64,000 nt of DNA, taken from contig NZ_CP022278.1 of NCBI RefSeq assembly GCF_002216145.1, positions 744,001-808,000 on the forward strand, written 5' to 3'. The notes beneath the pieces are model-generated. The model did not search any database and had not been told where the DNA came from. It saw nothing but the letters and a program-made list of their open reading frames with translations. Shown here in pieces: positions 1-7,927 of the stretch; within the stretch, counting starts at the first letter, position 1; each line of letters begins with the position of its first letter. Position numbers and translations under genes: made by a program. This stretch comes from Neisseria chenwenguii (lineage in GTDB: Bacteria > Pseudomonadota > Gammaproteobacteria > Burkholderiales > Neisseriaceae).

Positions 1-335
1 GTCTTCCTGCGGCATCGCCACATTCGAATTTGGCGGCGTTGCCCGACAGGGTGGCGACTTCGATTTCGAAGCCGGCTTCGTGGATGTGCAGCATGGGTAG
101 CAGGGTCTCGACGGAGTGGTTGCCGGTGGAGAAAAGTTTGCCGTTCTGCATTTGCAGATAGCGCTCGTCGGCGGCAATCATCAGCACTGTACTTGCCGCC
201 GCGGCAGGGTTCGGCAAACTGCACGCCTTTGAAATCGGTTTTCGGCGCGGTATATTGGCTCAGGAAATATTCGGAGGGGAAATAGGCGTTGTATTCCGCG
301 CGGTCGGGTACGGGGGGTTTGCTCGGTTCGGTCAT
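1..335 (-). pseudogene. hchA: HchA/Hsp31-like glyoxalase III (DJ-1/PfpI family), partial and frameshifted
   Basis: Reading leftwards from an ATG at 335, the first residues (MTEPSKPPVP, then [20 protein letters not shown]) match the N-terminus of E. coli HchA (Hsp31), a protein/glyoxal deglycase of the DJ-1 superfamily. The HchA-like reading then moves to another frame near 186-190, where [25 protein letters not shown] and [14 protein letters not shown] follow. It moves again near 28-35, where about two bases seem to be missing before the expected WAMPQED-like segment. The gene continues past the left edge, so the catalytic Cys region is not visible. Two frameshifts in 335 bases suggest a decayed gene, although sequencing error cannot be excluded. 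It lies beside other aldehyde/electrophile-stress genes, which are also broken. Confidence 0.8.
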
Positions 336-381
336 GTCGTTTGATTACTTAAAACAGATGGAGCGCGGATTACACCCACGA

Positions 382-491
382 TGCCTGTCTGAAAACGGCA
401 AACCGCCCAAGTCTGCGTAAAACCTGCGCCGCTGCTTCCCGTAAAAATATCAGCCTGTTCTTCTTGAATCCTCACTATTTTCAGACAGGCA
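382..491. repeat. Pair of inverted TG-type DNA uptake sequences (TGCCTGTCTGAA)
   Basis: TGCCTGTCTGAA lies at 382-393 and its reverse complement TTCAGACAGGCA at 480-491. This 12-mer differs from the AGGCCGTCTGAA/ATGCCGTCTGAA forms used in the rest of the window. It matches the dialect reported for Neisseria wadsworthii (TG-wadDUS). The pair sits in the gap between the hchA-like gene and the LysR gene. Confidence 0.7.
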
Positions 492-511
492 TTTCAGGTC
501 GTCAGAACACC

Positions 512-1348
512 CTATTTCCTACCCAAAACCTCCCCCAAAAAATCCGCCACCGCCCGAACTTTTTGGCTGTGGCGCACGTCTTCGTGCATCACCAAATGCA
601 GGCTGCCTGAAAATATTTCATCGGTGTGAACGCGCACAAAATCAGCCGTTTCGCCGTATTCAAAGGGCAGCCAGCCTACGCCTAATTGTTGCCGTACGGC
701 GGATTTCATCACGGCGAAATCGTTGCAGGCGAAGCGGATGTTTTTGTCGGCAAGCTGTTTTTTCAGCCATTCGCTGCGCAAGCCGTCCACGGCGAAGCGG
801 ATGTATTGCCAATCGGTTTCGGGGGTGTTTCGGGCGTAATCGCGGTGGGCGAACCAGCCGTAATGCACGTCGCGCAGGCGTCGGACGACCAAATCGTTTT
901 GTTCGGGCAGGGCGAAGCGCAGGGTGATGTCGGCTTGGCGTTGGTGCAGGCTGCTGATGGCTGTGTTGCTGCTTAACACCAGCCGAATCGTGTCGGTGCG
1001 CCGATAAAATTCCGCCAAACGGGAGGCAATCAGGGCATATGCGACAAAGGGCGGCACGGAAACGGATACTTCCGTAACGGCTTGGCGGCTGTCCTGCGCA
1101 GCTTGGGCGAATTGGCACACGTTGAACTGCAATTTTCTGGCTTCGGCATACAAGCGCTCGCCGTCCGCCGTGAGCAGGTAGCGTTTGTTGATGCGGTCAA
1201 ACAGGTGCAAATCCAGCTGCTTTTCCAGCCGTTCAATGCGGTGCGATACGGTGCTGTGTTCTACTTGCAAAGCAGCGGCGGTGGCGGTAAGGGTTTGCTT
1301 TTCCACTAATAACAGGAAATAGTGGATGTCGTTCCAGTCTAAATTCAT
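512..1348 (-). CDS. LysR-family transcriptional regulator
   Basis: A 278-residue LysR-type regulator. The N-terminal winged helix-turn-helix (about residues 5-65) shows the family pattern, with FLLLVEKQTLTATAAALQVEHSTVSHRIERLEKQL followed in segments by LFDR and a TADGERL wing. The rest is a substrate-binding-like effector domain. The length is slightly short for the family (about 290-300). It is transcribed divergently from the tautomerase/oxidoreductase genes starting at 1495, the usual arrangement for a LysR protein controlling its neighbours, so it probably senses a small electrophile or aromatic. The effector is unknown. The ORF is intact although the hchA, oxidoreductase and hydrolase genes around it are frameshifted. 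An AGGCTGCCTGAA motif at 600-611, inside the coding region, is the Simonsiella-type DUS. Confidence 0.85.
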   Translation of the reverse strand: MNLDWNDIHYFLLLVEKQTLTATAAALQVEHSTVSHRIERLEKQLDLHLFDRINKRYLLTADGERLYAEARKLQFNVCQFAQAAQDSRQAVTEVSVSVPPFVAYALIASRLAEFYRRTDTIRLVLSSNTAISSLHQRQADITLRFALPEQNDLVVRRLRDVHYGWFAHRDYARNTPETDWQYIRFAVDGLRSEWLKKQLADKNIRFACNDFAVMKSAVRQQLGVGWLPFEYGETADFVRVHTDEIFSGSLHLVMHEDVRHSQKVRAVADFLGEVLGRK

Positions 1349-1494
1349 GGTTTATGTTGTGTATAAATAATCACTGTTTTGCATTTTATTGCTGTTTTTA
1401 TGCAAAAAATATAGACACAACTCGCTTCGTCAGTTCGGCAGTCAGTTCAAAACAGATTGCCATTTCAACAACCCATTTATTTTTGGAGACGAAA

Positions 1495-1908
1495 ATGCCT
1501 GTATTTAACGCCCATGTTCCTGCCGGAAAATTCACCAAAGAACAAAAAGCCGCTCTTGCCGATGCCTTTGTTTTAGCGCTGCACGATGCGCTGAATGCGC
1601 CGGAAGACGACCAATTTGTCGTGATTAACGAGCATTCGGAAGACAACCTGTTTATCCATCCGACCTTTCCCAATATGAACCGCACGGATAAACGCATGAT
1701 TGTTACCGTGGATGTCAGCACCACGCGCACGCTGGAAGAAAAACGCAAATTAACCGAATTGGTTACCAAGTATGCGGTGGAAAAAGTCGGTATCGGACAA
1801 GATGATATTGCGTTGCTGATTTACGCTCTGCCAATGGAAAACATGAGCTTCGGCGGCGGTAAAATCATGACCGACGATGCCGAAGCGATGGCAAAAAGAA
1901 TGCGTTAA
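1495..1908 (+). CDS. Tautomerase-superfamily protein (4-oxalocrotonate tautomerase-like)
   Basis: A 137-residue protein beginning Met-Pro-Val-Phe. Pro2, exposed after Met removal, is the catalytic base in the tautomerase superfamily. ATG 1495 was chosen over the upstream in-frame ATG at 1354 because it gives this N-terminus and is preceded by GGAGA at about 1485. The body shows the conserved beta-alpha-beta duplication of longer single-chain tautomerases (FTKEQKAALADAF, then LEEKRKLTELVTKYAVEKVGI). The substrate cannot be read from sequence. It lies 117 bp upstream of an Old Yellow Enzyme homologue and divergent from a LysR gene, suggesting a small regulon for unsaturated carbonyl or quinone compounds. 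This gene is intact, but its downstream partners are not. Confidence 0.8.
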   Translation: MPVFNAHVPAGKFTKEQKAALADAFVLALHDALNAPEDDQFVVINEHSEDNLFIHPTFPNMNRTDKRMIVTVDVSTTRTLEEKRKLTELVTKYAVEKVGIGQDDIALLIYALPMENMSFGGGKIMTDDAEAMAKRMR

Positions 1909-2025
1909 GCCACGATAAAGAACAGCGGCGCAAACGGTCGGCAAGCTGTTCATGCTGCCTGAAAACCGATTGGCACCGCTGTTTACATCACACACATTAT
2001 TCACTGCTACACAGGGAGACCACAA

Positions 2026-3092
2026 ATGAATCCAAAATTCAACAAATTATTTGAACCCGTAACTTTCCCCAACGGCACAACCATTGCCAGCCGTTTTACC
2101 CAAGGGCCGATGGTCGTGTCGGCTCTGAATTCAACGGCGAAATCGGCGCAGACGATTTGGCGTATTGGGAACGCCGCAACGATTCAGGCAACCTGCTTAT
2201 CACAGGGGCGACCGCTGTTTCCGAATACAGCGATGCTTACGGCAACGGCTTGAAACTGCATAAAGACGAATTGCTTGATGGCTGGAAAAAATTGGCCATC
2301 GTGATGAAAGCCAAAGGCAACCGCGCCGTGGTGCAACTGTTTCATGCAGGCTACCGCGCGTCGGTTACCTACAAAGAAAAAGGCGTGGCATACAGCGCCA
2401 GCACCAAAGAATACAAATTTCTGGATTATCCCGTAACGGGTTTGACCGAAGCGCAAATCGAAGAAACGCTGAACGATTTCGCTGCCGCCGCCAAACGGGC
2501 GATTGACGCGGGTTTTGACGGCATTGAGATTCACGGTGCCAACCGCTATCTGATTCATCAATTCTTTTCCGCCGTTTCCAATGTGCGCAACGGCCAATGG
2601 GGCGGCAGCCTTGAAAACCGCGCACGCTTCGGCTTGGAAGTGGTAAAACGCATTAAAGCTGTGATTCGGCAATACGCCAAACCCGATTTCATTTTGGGCT
2701 ACCGCATTTCGCCCGAAGAAATCCACCGCGAAGGCAACGGCTTTACCTTTGACGAAGCCTTGTATCTGATTGACGAAGTGGCGAAATTGGGCGTGGACTA
2801 TTTCAACGTTTCGCAATCGGGCATCCGCAGCTTCGCCGCCGCGCCCAAAGCAGGCGCATATATGGGGCAGGCGATTAACAAAGTAATTAAAGAAAAATTG
2901 GCAGGACGTGCGCTGGTGTTGGCATCGGGCGATTTGACCAGCCCCGATAAAATCTTGGAAGCCGTTACCGAATACGCCGACATCGCGTCCGCCGCCACTA
3001 TGGTGCTGATTGACCCCGACCTCCAAAAACGCAGTCAAAATGCAGAAAACCCAAGTTCCCGGCTATTTCCGCCAAATGGTGGGCGATTTTGA
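2026..3092 (+). pseudogene. NADH:flavin oxidoreductase (Old Yellow Enzyme family), frameshifted and 3'-truncated
   Basis: The ATG at 2026 is preceded by GGGAGACC. The first 30 or so codons (FNKLFEPVTFPNGTTIASRF) are OYE-like. Continuity breaks at about 2121, where one G appears to be missing: restoring it gives SGSEFNGEIGADDLAYWERR and joins the long downstream frame. The rest has OYE hallmarks: AVVQLFHAGYRAS, the flavin-binding FDGIEIHGANRYLIHQFF and the catalytic-region pattern NVRNGQWGGSLENRARFGLEVV. The 3' end is lost. After the MVLIDPD motif the reading runs out of frame into the next gene, so roughly the last 30-40 codons, the stop and the spacer have been deleted. Family members reduce activated alkenes with NAD(P)H using FMN. 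Two independent lesions make a functional product unlikely. Confidence 0.8.
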
Positions 3093-3953
3093 AGTAACCG
3101 CTTTGTATGACGGCGTGGGCAATTTAGATTCATCGCTGATGACCCAATACACCACGTTCAGCAAAGCCGAATTAGACGCGACGCTTGACCATGAATTTAC
3201 CCCACGCAGCGAATTGGGCGGCTTGGAAGGCACCATCATCGCCTTTTTGGTCAATACAGGCGATTATTTGATTTTGATTGACGCAGGCAAAGGCGAAACC
3301 GAAGCCCCGATTTTCTTGGACAAACAAGGGCGTTTATTAGCAGCCTGAAAGCGGCTGGCTACAAACCGAGCCAAATTGACATTATTTTGCCGACCCATAT
3401 GCACGCCGACCACATCAACGGCATCGTGCACAAAGGCAAACGCGTCTTCAAAAACGCCACCGTGTACCTGCCCAATCAGGAAAAAGCATTCTGGATTGAC
3501 ACGCCGATTGCCAAACTGCCTGCCGAAATTCAGCCCTATGTGAAATTGGCGCATTATGCGGTTGAGCCGTATATCAAAGCAGGCAAAGTGAAATACTACA
3601 ATTCGGGCGGCGAAGTGCTTGCAGGCGTGAAATCCATTCCCCTATTCGGCCACACTCCAGGACACAGCGGTTTTGAATTTACGTCGAAAGGCGAAAAAAT
3701 ACTGGTGTGGGGCGACATCATGCACAACCACGCCGTACAGATGGCACACCCCGAGGTGGCGATTGAGTTTGATGCCAACGCCGATGCCGCCCGCAAAACC
3801 CGTCAGGAATTTTTGCCGAAAGTCGCCGCCAGCAAAATTTTAGTGGCAGGCGCGCATTTGCCGTTCCCGGGATTGGGGCATATTCAAATGGAAAAAGACG
3901 GCAAGGGTTATCGCTGGATTCCTGTGCAATATCGTCCGTTTGATAAGCATTAA
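3040..3953 (+). pseudogene. Secreted-type MBL-fold metallo-hydrolase, lacking its signal peptide and frameshifted
   Basis: From Met 3040 the protein reads MQKTQVPGYFRQMVGDFEVTA, which in related hydrolases follows a cleaved signal peptide. Here that leader is replaced by the truncated end of the oxidoreductase gene, pointing to a deletion fusion. A second lesion lies near 3333, where one T seems to be lost from a T run. Restoring it turns RLLAA-stop into RFISSLKAAGYKPSQ and joins the downstream frame. The zinc-binding motif THMHADH (about 3395-3415), the GHTPGHSGF segment, GDIMHNHAV and AGAHLPFPGLGH identify the MBL fold. Family members act on lactones, thioesters or other hydrolysable substrates in the periplasm. 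No activity is expected from this locus. Confidence 0.8.
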
Positions 3954-3992
3954 AAAGGAGCTTCCGGCAGGCTGAAAGCCCCCCTGAACCCG

Positions 3993-4027
3993 ATGCCGTC
4001 TGAAAAAATGATTTTTTCAGACGGCAT
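3993..4027. terminator. Inverted AT-DUS hairpin
   Basis: ATGCCGTCTGAA at 3993-4004 and its reverse complement at 4016-4027 form a 12-bp stem with an A/T-rich loop. Inverted DUS pairs commonly act as bidirectional terminators in Neisseria. This pair ends the MBL-fold gene. Confidence 0.7.
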
Positions 4028-4199
4028 TCCAATATTGCCTTTGGTGGAACGTTGCCATTTTCAGGAAAATGTCGGGGTGTTTGGCTTTTCCAAACGGCCG
4101 CACCGCCCGCAGCGGGCGGAACCTGTGCCCGCCCCACCGTTTTACCGCCCTCTTAAAAAAGCGTACAATTCGGCCTATTTTTCTGATTACTCAATATTT

Positions 4200-4245
4200 T
4201 TCAGACAGGCATTGCTATTTTCAGACGGCACAATGCCTGTCTGAA
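4200..4245. repeat. Second inverted pair of TG-type DUS, flanking an AT-type half
   Basis: TTCAGACAGGCA (4200-4211) and TGCCTGTCTGAA (4234-4245) form an inverted pair of the foreign TG dialect just before mnmG, with a TTCAGACGGCA form between them (4220-4230). With the pair at 382-491 this brackets the decayed stress cluster. Confidence 0.65.
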
Positions 4246-4268
4246 ATCCACCCGTAAAGTTGAAACGC

Positions 4269-6155
4269 ATGATTTACCCCAAAACCTACGACGTCATCGT
4301 CGTCGGCGGCGGCCACGCCGGTACCGAAGCCGCGCTGGCCGCCGCGCGCATGGGCGCGCAGACGCTGCTGCTCACGCACAACATCGAAACCCTCGGCCAA
4401 ATGTCGTGCAACCCGTCCATCGGCGGCATCGGCAAAGGCCACCTTGTGCGCGAAGTCGATGCGCTAGGCGGCGCGATGGCCTTGGCGACCGACAAATCGG
4501 GCATCCAGTTCCGCCGCCTGAACGCCAGCAAAGGTGCGGCGGTTCGCGCCACGCGCGCGCAGGCCGACCGCATTTTGTACAAAGCCGCTATCCGCGAGAT
4601 GCTGGAAAACCAAGAAAATCTCGAACTCTTTCAACAGGCTGTGGAAGACATCACGCTGGACGGCGAACGCGTGTCGGGCGTGAAAACCGCGATGGGTGTG
4701 GAGTTCAAAGCCCGCGCCGTAGTGCTGACCGCGGGTACGTTTCTGGCGGGCAAAATCCATATCGGTTTGGAAAACTACGCGGGCGGACGCGCGGGCGACC
4801 CTGCCGCGCAGGGCTTGTCAGGCCGTCTGAAAGAATTAAAGCTGCCACAAAGCCGTCTGAAAACGGGCACGCCGCCGCGCATCGACGGCCGTACCATCGA
4901 TTTTTCGCAGCTTACCGAACAGCCCGGCGATACGCCCGTTCCCGTATTTTCCGTGCGCGGCAACGCGGAGATGCACCCACGCCAGGTGTCGTGCTGGATT
5001 ACGCATACCAACTTGAAAACACACGAGATTATCCGCAGCGGCTTTGACCGCAGCCCCATGTTTACCGGCAAAATAGAAGGCGTGGGGCCGCGCTATTGCC
5101 CGTCGATCGAAGACAAAATCAACCGTTTCGCCGACAAGGAAAGTCACCAGATTTTTCTCGAACCCGAAGGCCTGACGACGCACGAATACTACCCCAACGG
5201 CATCTCCACCAGCCTGCCGTTCGACATCCAGCTTGCGCTCGTGCGCAGCATGAAAGGCCTTGAAAACGCACATATTCTGCGCCCGGGCTACGCCATCGAA
5301 TACGACTATTTCGACCCGCGCAACCTCAAAGCCAGCCTGGAAACCAAAACCGTCGCCGGCCTGTTTTTCGCCGGCCAAATCAACGGCACCACCGGCTACG
5401 AAGAAGCCGCCGCGCAAGGCCTGCTGGCCGGTGCAAACGCTGTGCAGTTCGTGCGCGGACAAGACCCGCTGCTGCTGCGCCGCGAACAGGCTTACTTGGG
5501 CGTGTTGGTGGACGATTTGATTACCAAAGGCGTGAACGAACCCTACCGCATGTTCACCAGCCGCGCCGAATACCGCCTGCAACTGCGCGAAGACAACGCC
5601 GACATGCGTCTGACCGAAGACGGCCACAAAATCGGCCTGGTCGGCGAAGCCCAATGGCGCGCGTTCAACGAAAAACGCGAAGCCGTCGAGCGCGAAATCC
5701 AACGCCTGAAAACCACTTGGTACACGCCGCAAAAGCTGCCCGAAAGCGAGCAAATCCGCGTATTCGGCCAAAAACTCGCCCGCGAAGCCAACCTGCACGA
5801 CCTGCTGCGCCGCCCCAACCTCGACTACGCCGCGCTGATGACGCTGGAAGGCGCCATGCCGTCTGAAAGCCTGTCTGAAAACGTGGTCGAACAGGTGGAA
5901 ATCCAAGTGAAATACCAAGGCTACATCGACCGCCAAAACGAAGAAATCTCCGAACGCCGCGACATCGAAACCCTGAAACTGCCGTCCGAAATCGACTACG
6001 CCAAAGTGAAGGGCTTGTCCGCCGAAGTGCAGCAGAAACTCAACCAGCACCGCCCCGAAACCGTCGGCCAAGCCAGCCGTATTTCGGGTGTTACGCCTGC
6101 GGCGGTGGCTCTGTTGATGGTGCATTTGAAGCGCGGGTTTAAAGACGCAAAATAG
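4269..6155 (+). CDS. mnmG: tRNA uridine-5-carboxymethylaminomethyl modification enzyme MnmG (GidA)
   Basis: With MnmE, this FAD-dependent enzyme installs the (carboxymethyl)aminomethyl group at U34 of tRNAs reading split codon boxes. The 628-residue product has the N-terminal dinucleotide-binding motif [14 protein letters not shown] (residues about 8-21). It also has the MnmG signatures [57 protein letters not shown] and [17 protein letters not shown], and the C-terminal helical domain. ATG 4269 ([14 protein letters not shown]) matches the usual neisserial start; an in-frame TTG at 4260 also exists. The gene is intact and marks the return to conserved sequence right of the decayed block. Confidence 0.97.
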   Translation: MIYPKTYDVIVVGGGHAGTEAALAAARMGAQTLLLTHNIETLGQMSCNPSIGGIGKGHLVREVDALGGAMALATDKSGIQFRRLNASKGAAVRATRAQADRILYKAAIREMLENQENLELFQQAVEDITLDGERVSGVKTAMGVEFKARAVVLTAGTFLAGKIHIGLENYAGGRAGDPAAQGLSGRLKELKLPQSRLKTGTPPRIDGRTIDFSQLTEQPGDTPVPVFSVRGNAEMHPRQVSCWITHTNLKTHEIIRSGFDRSPMFTGKIEGVGPRYCPSIEDKINRFADKESHQIFLEPEGLTTHEYYPNGISTSLPFDIQLALVRSMKGLENAHILRPGYAIEYDYFDPRNLKASLETKTVAGLFFAGQINGTTGYEEAAAQGLLAGANAVQFVRGQDPLLLRREQAYLGVLVDDLITKGVNEPYRMFTSRAEYRLQLREDNADMRLTEDGHKIGLVGEAQWRAFNEKREAVEREIQRLKTTWYTPQKLPESEQIRVFGQKLAREANLHDLLRRPNLDYAALMTLEGAMPSESLSENVVEQVEIQVKYQGYIDRQNEEISERRDIETLKLPSEIDYAKVKGLSAEVQQKLNQHRPETVGQASRISGVTPAAVALLMVHLKRGFKDAK

Positions 6156-6189
6156 TTTTGCCGTTTAAGTTTGCCGTTGCAAAATGCGT

Positions 6190-6219
6190 AAGGCCGTCTG
6201 AAAATTTCAGACGGCCTTA
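6190..6219. terminator. Inverted AG-DUS hairpin after mnmG
   Basis: AGGCCGTCTGAAA and TTTCAGACGGCCT form a near-perfect 13-bp stem with a one-base spacer between convergent genes. It probably serves mnmG and the lipoprotein gene on the other strand. Confidence 0.75.
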
Positions 6220-6232
6220 TTATTAGCGTTAT

Positions 6233-6466
6233 TCAACGATAACCTGTCATCTCCGTATAGCCTTTGGCACGCATACAGTATGCAACCAATTTATTTGCCT
6301 GCGTTTTTTCCAAATGGCTGGCACCGACATCATGGCGGCAATATCCCAATTGATCTTTCGCAGCCTGAGCAGATACCCCTTCTTTACCCCAATATTTGTA
6401 AGGTTGCGGTGTGGCACAACCGGAAAAGAGCAATGCGGCCGCTGCCAAATATACGAACCGAATCAT
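6233..6466 (-). CDS. Small lipoprotein, function unknown
   Basis: A 77-residue protein beginning MIRFVYLAAAALLFSGCATPQPYKYWG. A short hydrophobic leader ends in the lipobox LFSGC, so it should be lipidated on that Cys and membrane anchored. The mature part has two more Cys (GYCRHD and AYCMRAKGY), which could form a disulfide. The ATG at 6466 is preceded by AGGAG. The reading frame is open upstream to 6577, but that extension looks like a separate small gene joined through a run of seven A (see 6467-6577). No known domain is recognised. Confidence 0.7.
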   Translation of the reverse strand: MIRFVYLAAAALLFSGCATPQPYKYWGKEGVSAQAAKDQLGYCRHDVGASHLEKTQANKLVAYCMRAKGYTEMTGYR

Positions 6467-6577
6467 TATTTTTTTCTCCTGACCCGACGGCGGATTGTTA
6501 CCGCGTCCGCCGCCTGACGGATTCCCTGTTTTGCTCGGCCAATTCGGATTGCCGCCATTTTGGTTTGCATAAGTCAT
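6467..6577 (-). other. Small Gly/Asn/Pro-rich ORF fused in frame to the lipoprotein by an A7 run
   Basis: ATG 6577 has a good ribosome-binding site (AAAGGA, 7 bases upstream). It encodes about 36 residues rich in Gly, Asn, Pro and Ser (GGNPNWPSKTGNPSGGGRGN) before a run of seven A leads into ATA-ATG of the lipoprotein. With six A the frame would end at TAA overlapping the lipoprotein ATG (TAATG), a normal coupled arrangement. Either the seventh A is a real slippage product that fuses the two, or it is a sequencing artefact. The peptide's function is unknown. Confidence 0.5.
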
Positions 6578-6727
6578 TTTCGTTTCCTTTAAAATAATGT
6601 GATGAATTAACTATCTCATGATAGTTGGTTAAGTATAAACTTTCAACATTATAAATTCAACTATAATTTAATTTATATTGATTTTAGTTTATTGTTGATG
6701 CATCGGTTATTTTCCATACTCAGCCAT

Positions 6728-6973
6728 ATGGAAAAAACACACGCACCGCATCGTTACCGTCTGATTTTTGCGCAAAATATGCGGCAGATACGCCGTCTGA
6801 AAGAGTTGTCGCAAGAAGAACTGGCCTTTTCTGCCAACATCAGCAAAACCTATGTCTGCGAAATCGAGCGTGGCAGCAGGGCTATTTCGATTGATGTCAT
6901 GGGGCAAATCGCCGATGCGCTGGAAATGCCTTTGGAGGAAATGCTGAAACAGGATTTGTTGCCGATTAAATAG
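6728..6973 (+). CDS. XRE-family helix-turn-helix DNA-binding protein
   Basis: An 81-residue protein that is essentially one Cro/C1-type HTH domain: NMRQIRRLKELSQEELAFSANISKTYVCEIERG, continuing with SRAISIDVMGQIADALEMPL. ATG 6728 (MEKTHAPHRY) is preferred; an in-frame start at 6692 would add 12 residues with no clear ribosome-binding site. Such small regulators often act as autoregulators or as the antitoxin-like partner of a neighbour, but no toxin is next to it. The gene lies alone in an AT-rich stretch (6600-6700), unlike the GC-rich flanks. Confidence 0.75.
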   Translation: MEKTHAPHRYRLIFAQNMRQIRRLKELSQEELAFSANISKTYVCEIERGSRAISIDVMGQIADALEMPLEEMLKQDLLPIK

Positions 6974-7079
6974 AAAAAGCAGGCGGAGGCTGGCGGCAGT
7001 TGCGGCGGTTGAAAACTTGATAACGCCGCAACCGAACCCATATTACGAAAACCGTATTTTTATCTGGCAGGAACCAACC

Positions 7080-7211
7080 ATGAGCGAACAAGACTTTGAT
7101 TTGGACAATTTGGACGACTTGCTCGGCGACTTTGAAGGCGTAGCCGTCGAGGGAGGAGTGGACGCGGAAAGCGAAGACGACAACTGCGCCGGAGGCGCAT
7201 GTAAGATTTAA
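7080..7211 (+). CDS. Small acidic protein with C-terminal CAGGACKI motif
   Basis: A 43-residue, very acidic protein (MSEQDFDLDNLDDLLGDFEG) ending in DDNCAGGACKI. The ATG at 7080 is preceded by GGCAGGAACC. The Asp/Leu-rich N-terminus could form an amphipathic helix, and the two Cys spaced CxxxxC could bind metal or form a disulfide. I do not recognise a family. It is followed directly by a DUS hairpin terminator, consistent with a real, separately terminated gene. Confidence 0.5.
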   Translation: MSEQDFDLDNLDDLLGDFEGVAVEGGVDAESEDDNCAGGACKI

Positions 7212-7227
7212 GCCGCTGCCGACAGAA

Positions 7228-7272
7228 AAAGGCCGTCTGAAAACCTGTTACCATGTTTTCAGACGGCCTTTT
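7228..7272. terminator. Inverted AG-DUS hairpin
   Basis: AAAGGCCGTCTGAAAAC pairs with GTTTTCAGACGGCCTTT around a short loop and is flanked by A and T runs. It separates the small acidic gene from the convergent ACP gene. Confidence 0.75.
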
Positions 7273-7284
7273 CCATCAGTCAAA

Positions 7285-7653
7285 TCAATAACGGGCACGG
7301 CGCGGTTCGCAGTCTTTAAAGACGATGCGGTCGCGGTTGTCGGTAATCATGACGGGCAGGGTTCGGAAGTTTTTGCGGTCCATGTAGGACGTGACCAGGC
7401 GGTAACCGCCGTCTTTGCCGAAAAAGGTATCGATGTTGTCGCTGCGGCCAAGGTTGATCGGCATGATGCGGCGTTTGCCGTTAACGACAGCGACGGCTTT
7501 GGTCGGCAGTTCCTGCCGGTTGAAGCTGTAACTTACGGTTACACGTTTACCGTTCTGGCAGGCATATTGCACAGACGTGCTTGGCGCCGCTTGTGCGGCG
7601 GCACCCGCCATAACCGCAAGAGCGGCGAACAGAATCACGGATACTTTTTTCAT
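7285..7653 (-). CDS. Adhesin complex protein (ACP)-like surface protein / lysozyme inhibitor
   Basis: A 122-residue precursor. Residues 1-22 are a Sec signal peptide (MKKVSVILFAALAVMAGAAAQA). The mature part has the pattern of neisserial ACP: VQYACQNGKRVTVSYSFN, AVVNGKRRIMPINLGRSDN, FFGKDGGYRLVTS, then MITDNRDRIVFKDC. Meningococcal and gonococcal ACP is a small surface beta-barrel that promotes adhesion and inhibits C-type lysozyme. Two Cys (YACQ and KDC) match the conserved disulfide. The start at 7653 was chosen for the signal peptide and the upstream GGAAA; the longer frame upstream is not conserved-looking. The family assignment rests on pattern recall, while the lysozyme-inhibitor role here is inferred. 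Confidence 0.75.
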   Translation of the reverse strand: MKKVSVILFAALAVMAGAAAQAAPSTSVQYACQNGKRVTVSYSFNRQELPTKAVAVVNGKRRIMPINLGRSDNIDTFFGKDGGYRLVTSYMDRKNFRTLPVMITDNRDRIVFKDCEPRRARY

Positions 7654-7927
7654 TTTGTTTTCCTTTGAGGAAAGGGTTGCAGGAAATGTCAATATAGCAT
7701 GTCCGAAACGGCGCACCGGCGGGCTCAAGGTAAACTTTCGGTAAGTTTCGCAATCCGCCTCACGGCACAAAATCAGTATGTCTTGGCAGAACAATCCGTT
7801 ATACCGTTAAAACTGAAACGGTTTATCTGCCCGGACAGGGAAAAACGCCATCATCCCGTGTTGCGGTTTTACACACCGCCCTGCAGACCTCCTAAAAGCG
7901 TTTCCTGCTAAAATCCCCCTGTTTCCG

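Noticed and set aside
4836..6125. 429-residue ORF on the minus strand
   Set aside because: Antisense to mnmG, rich in Phe/Val/Gly/Gln from codon shadowing; no motif and no ribosome-binding site.
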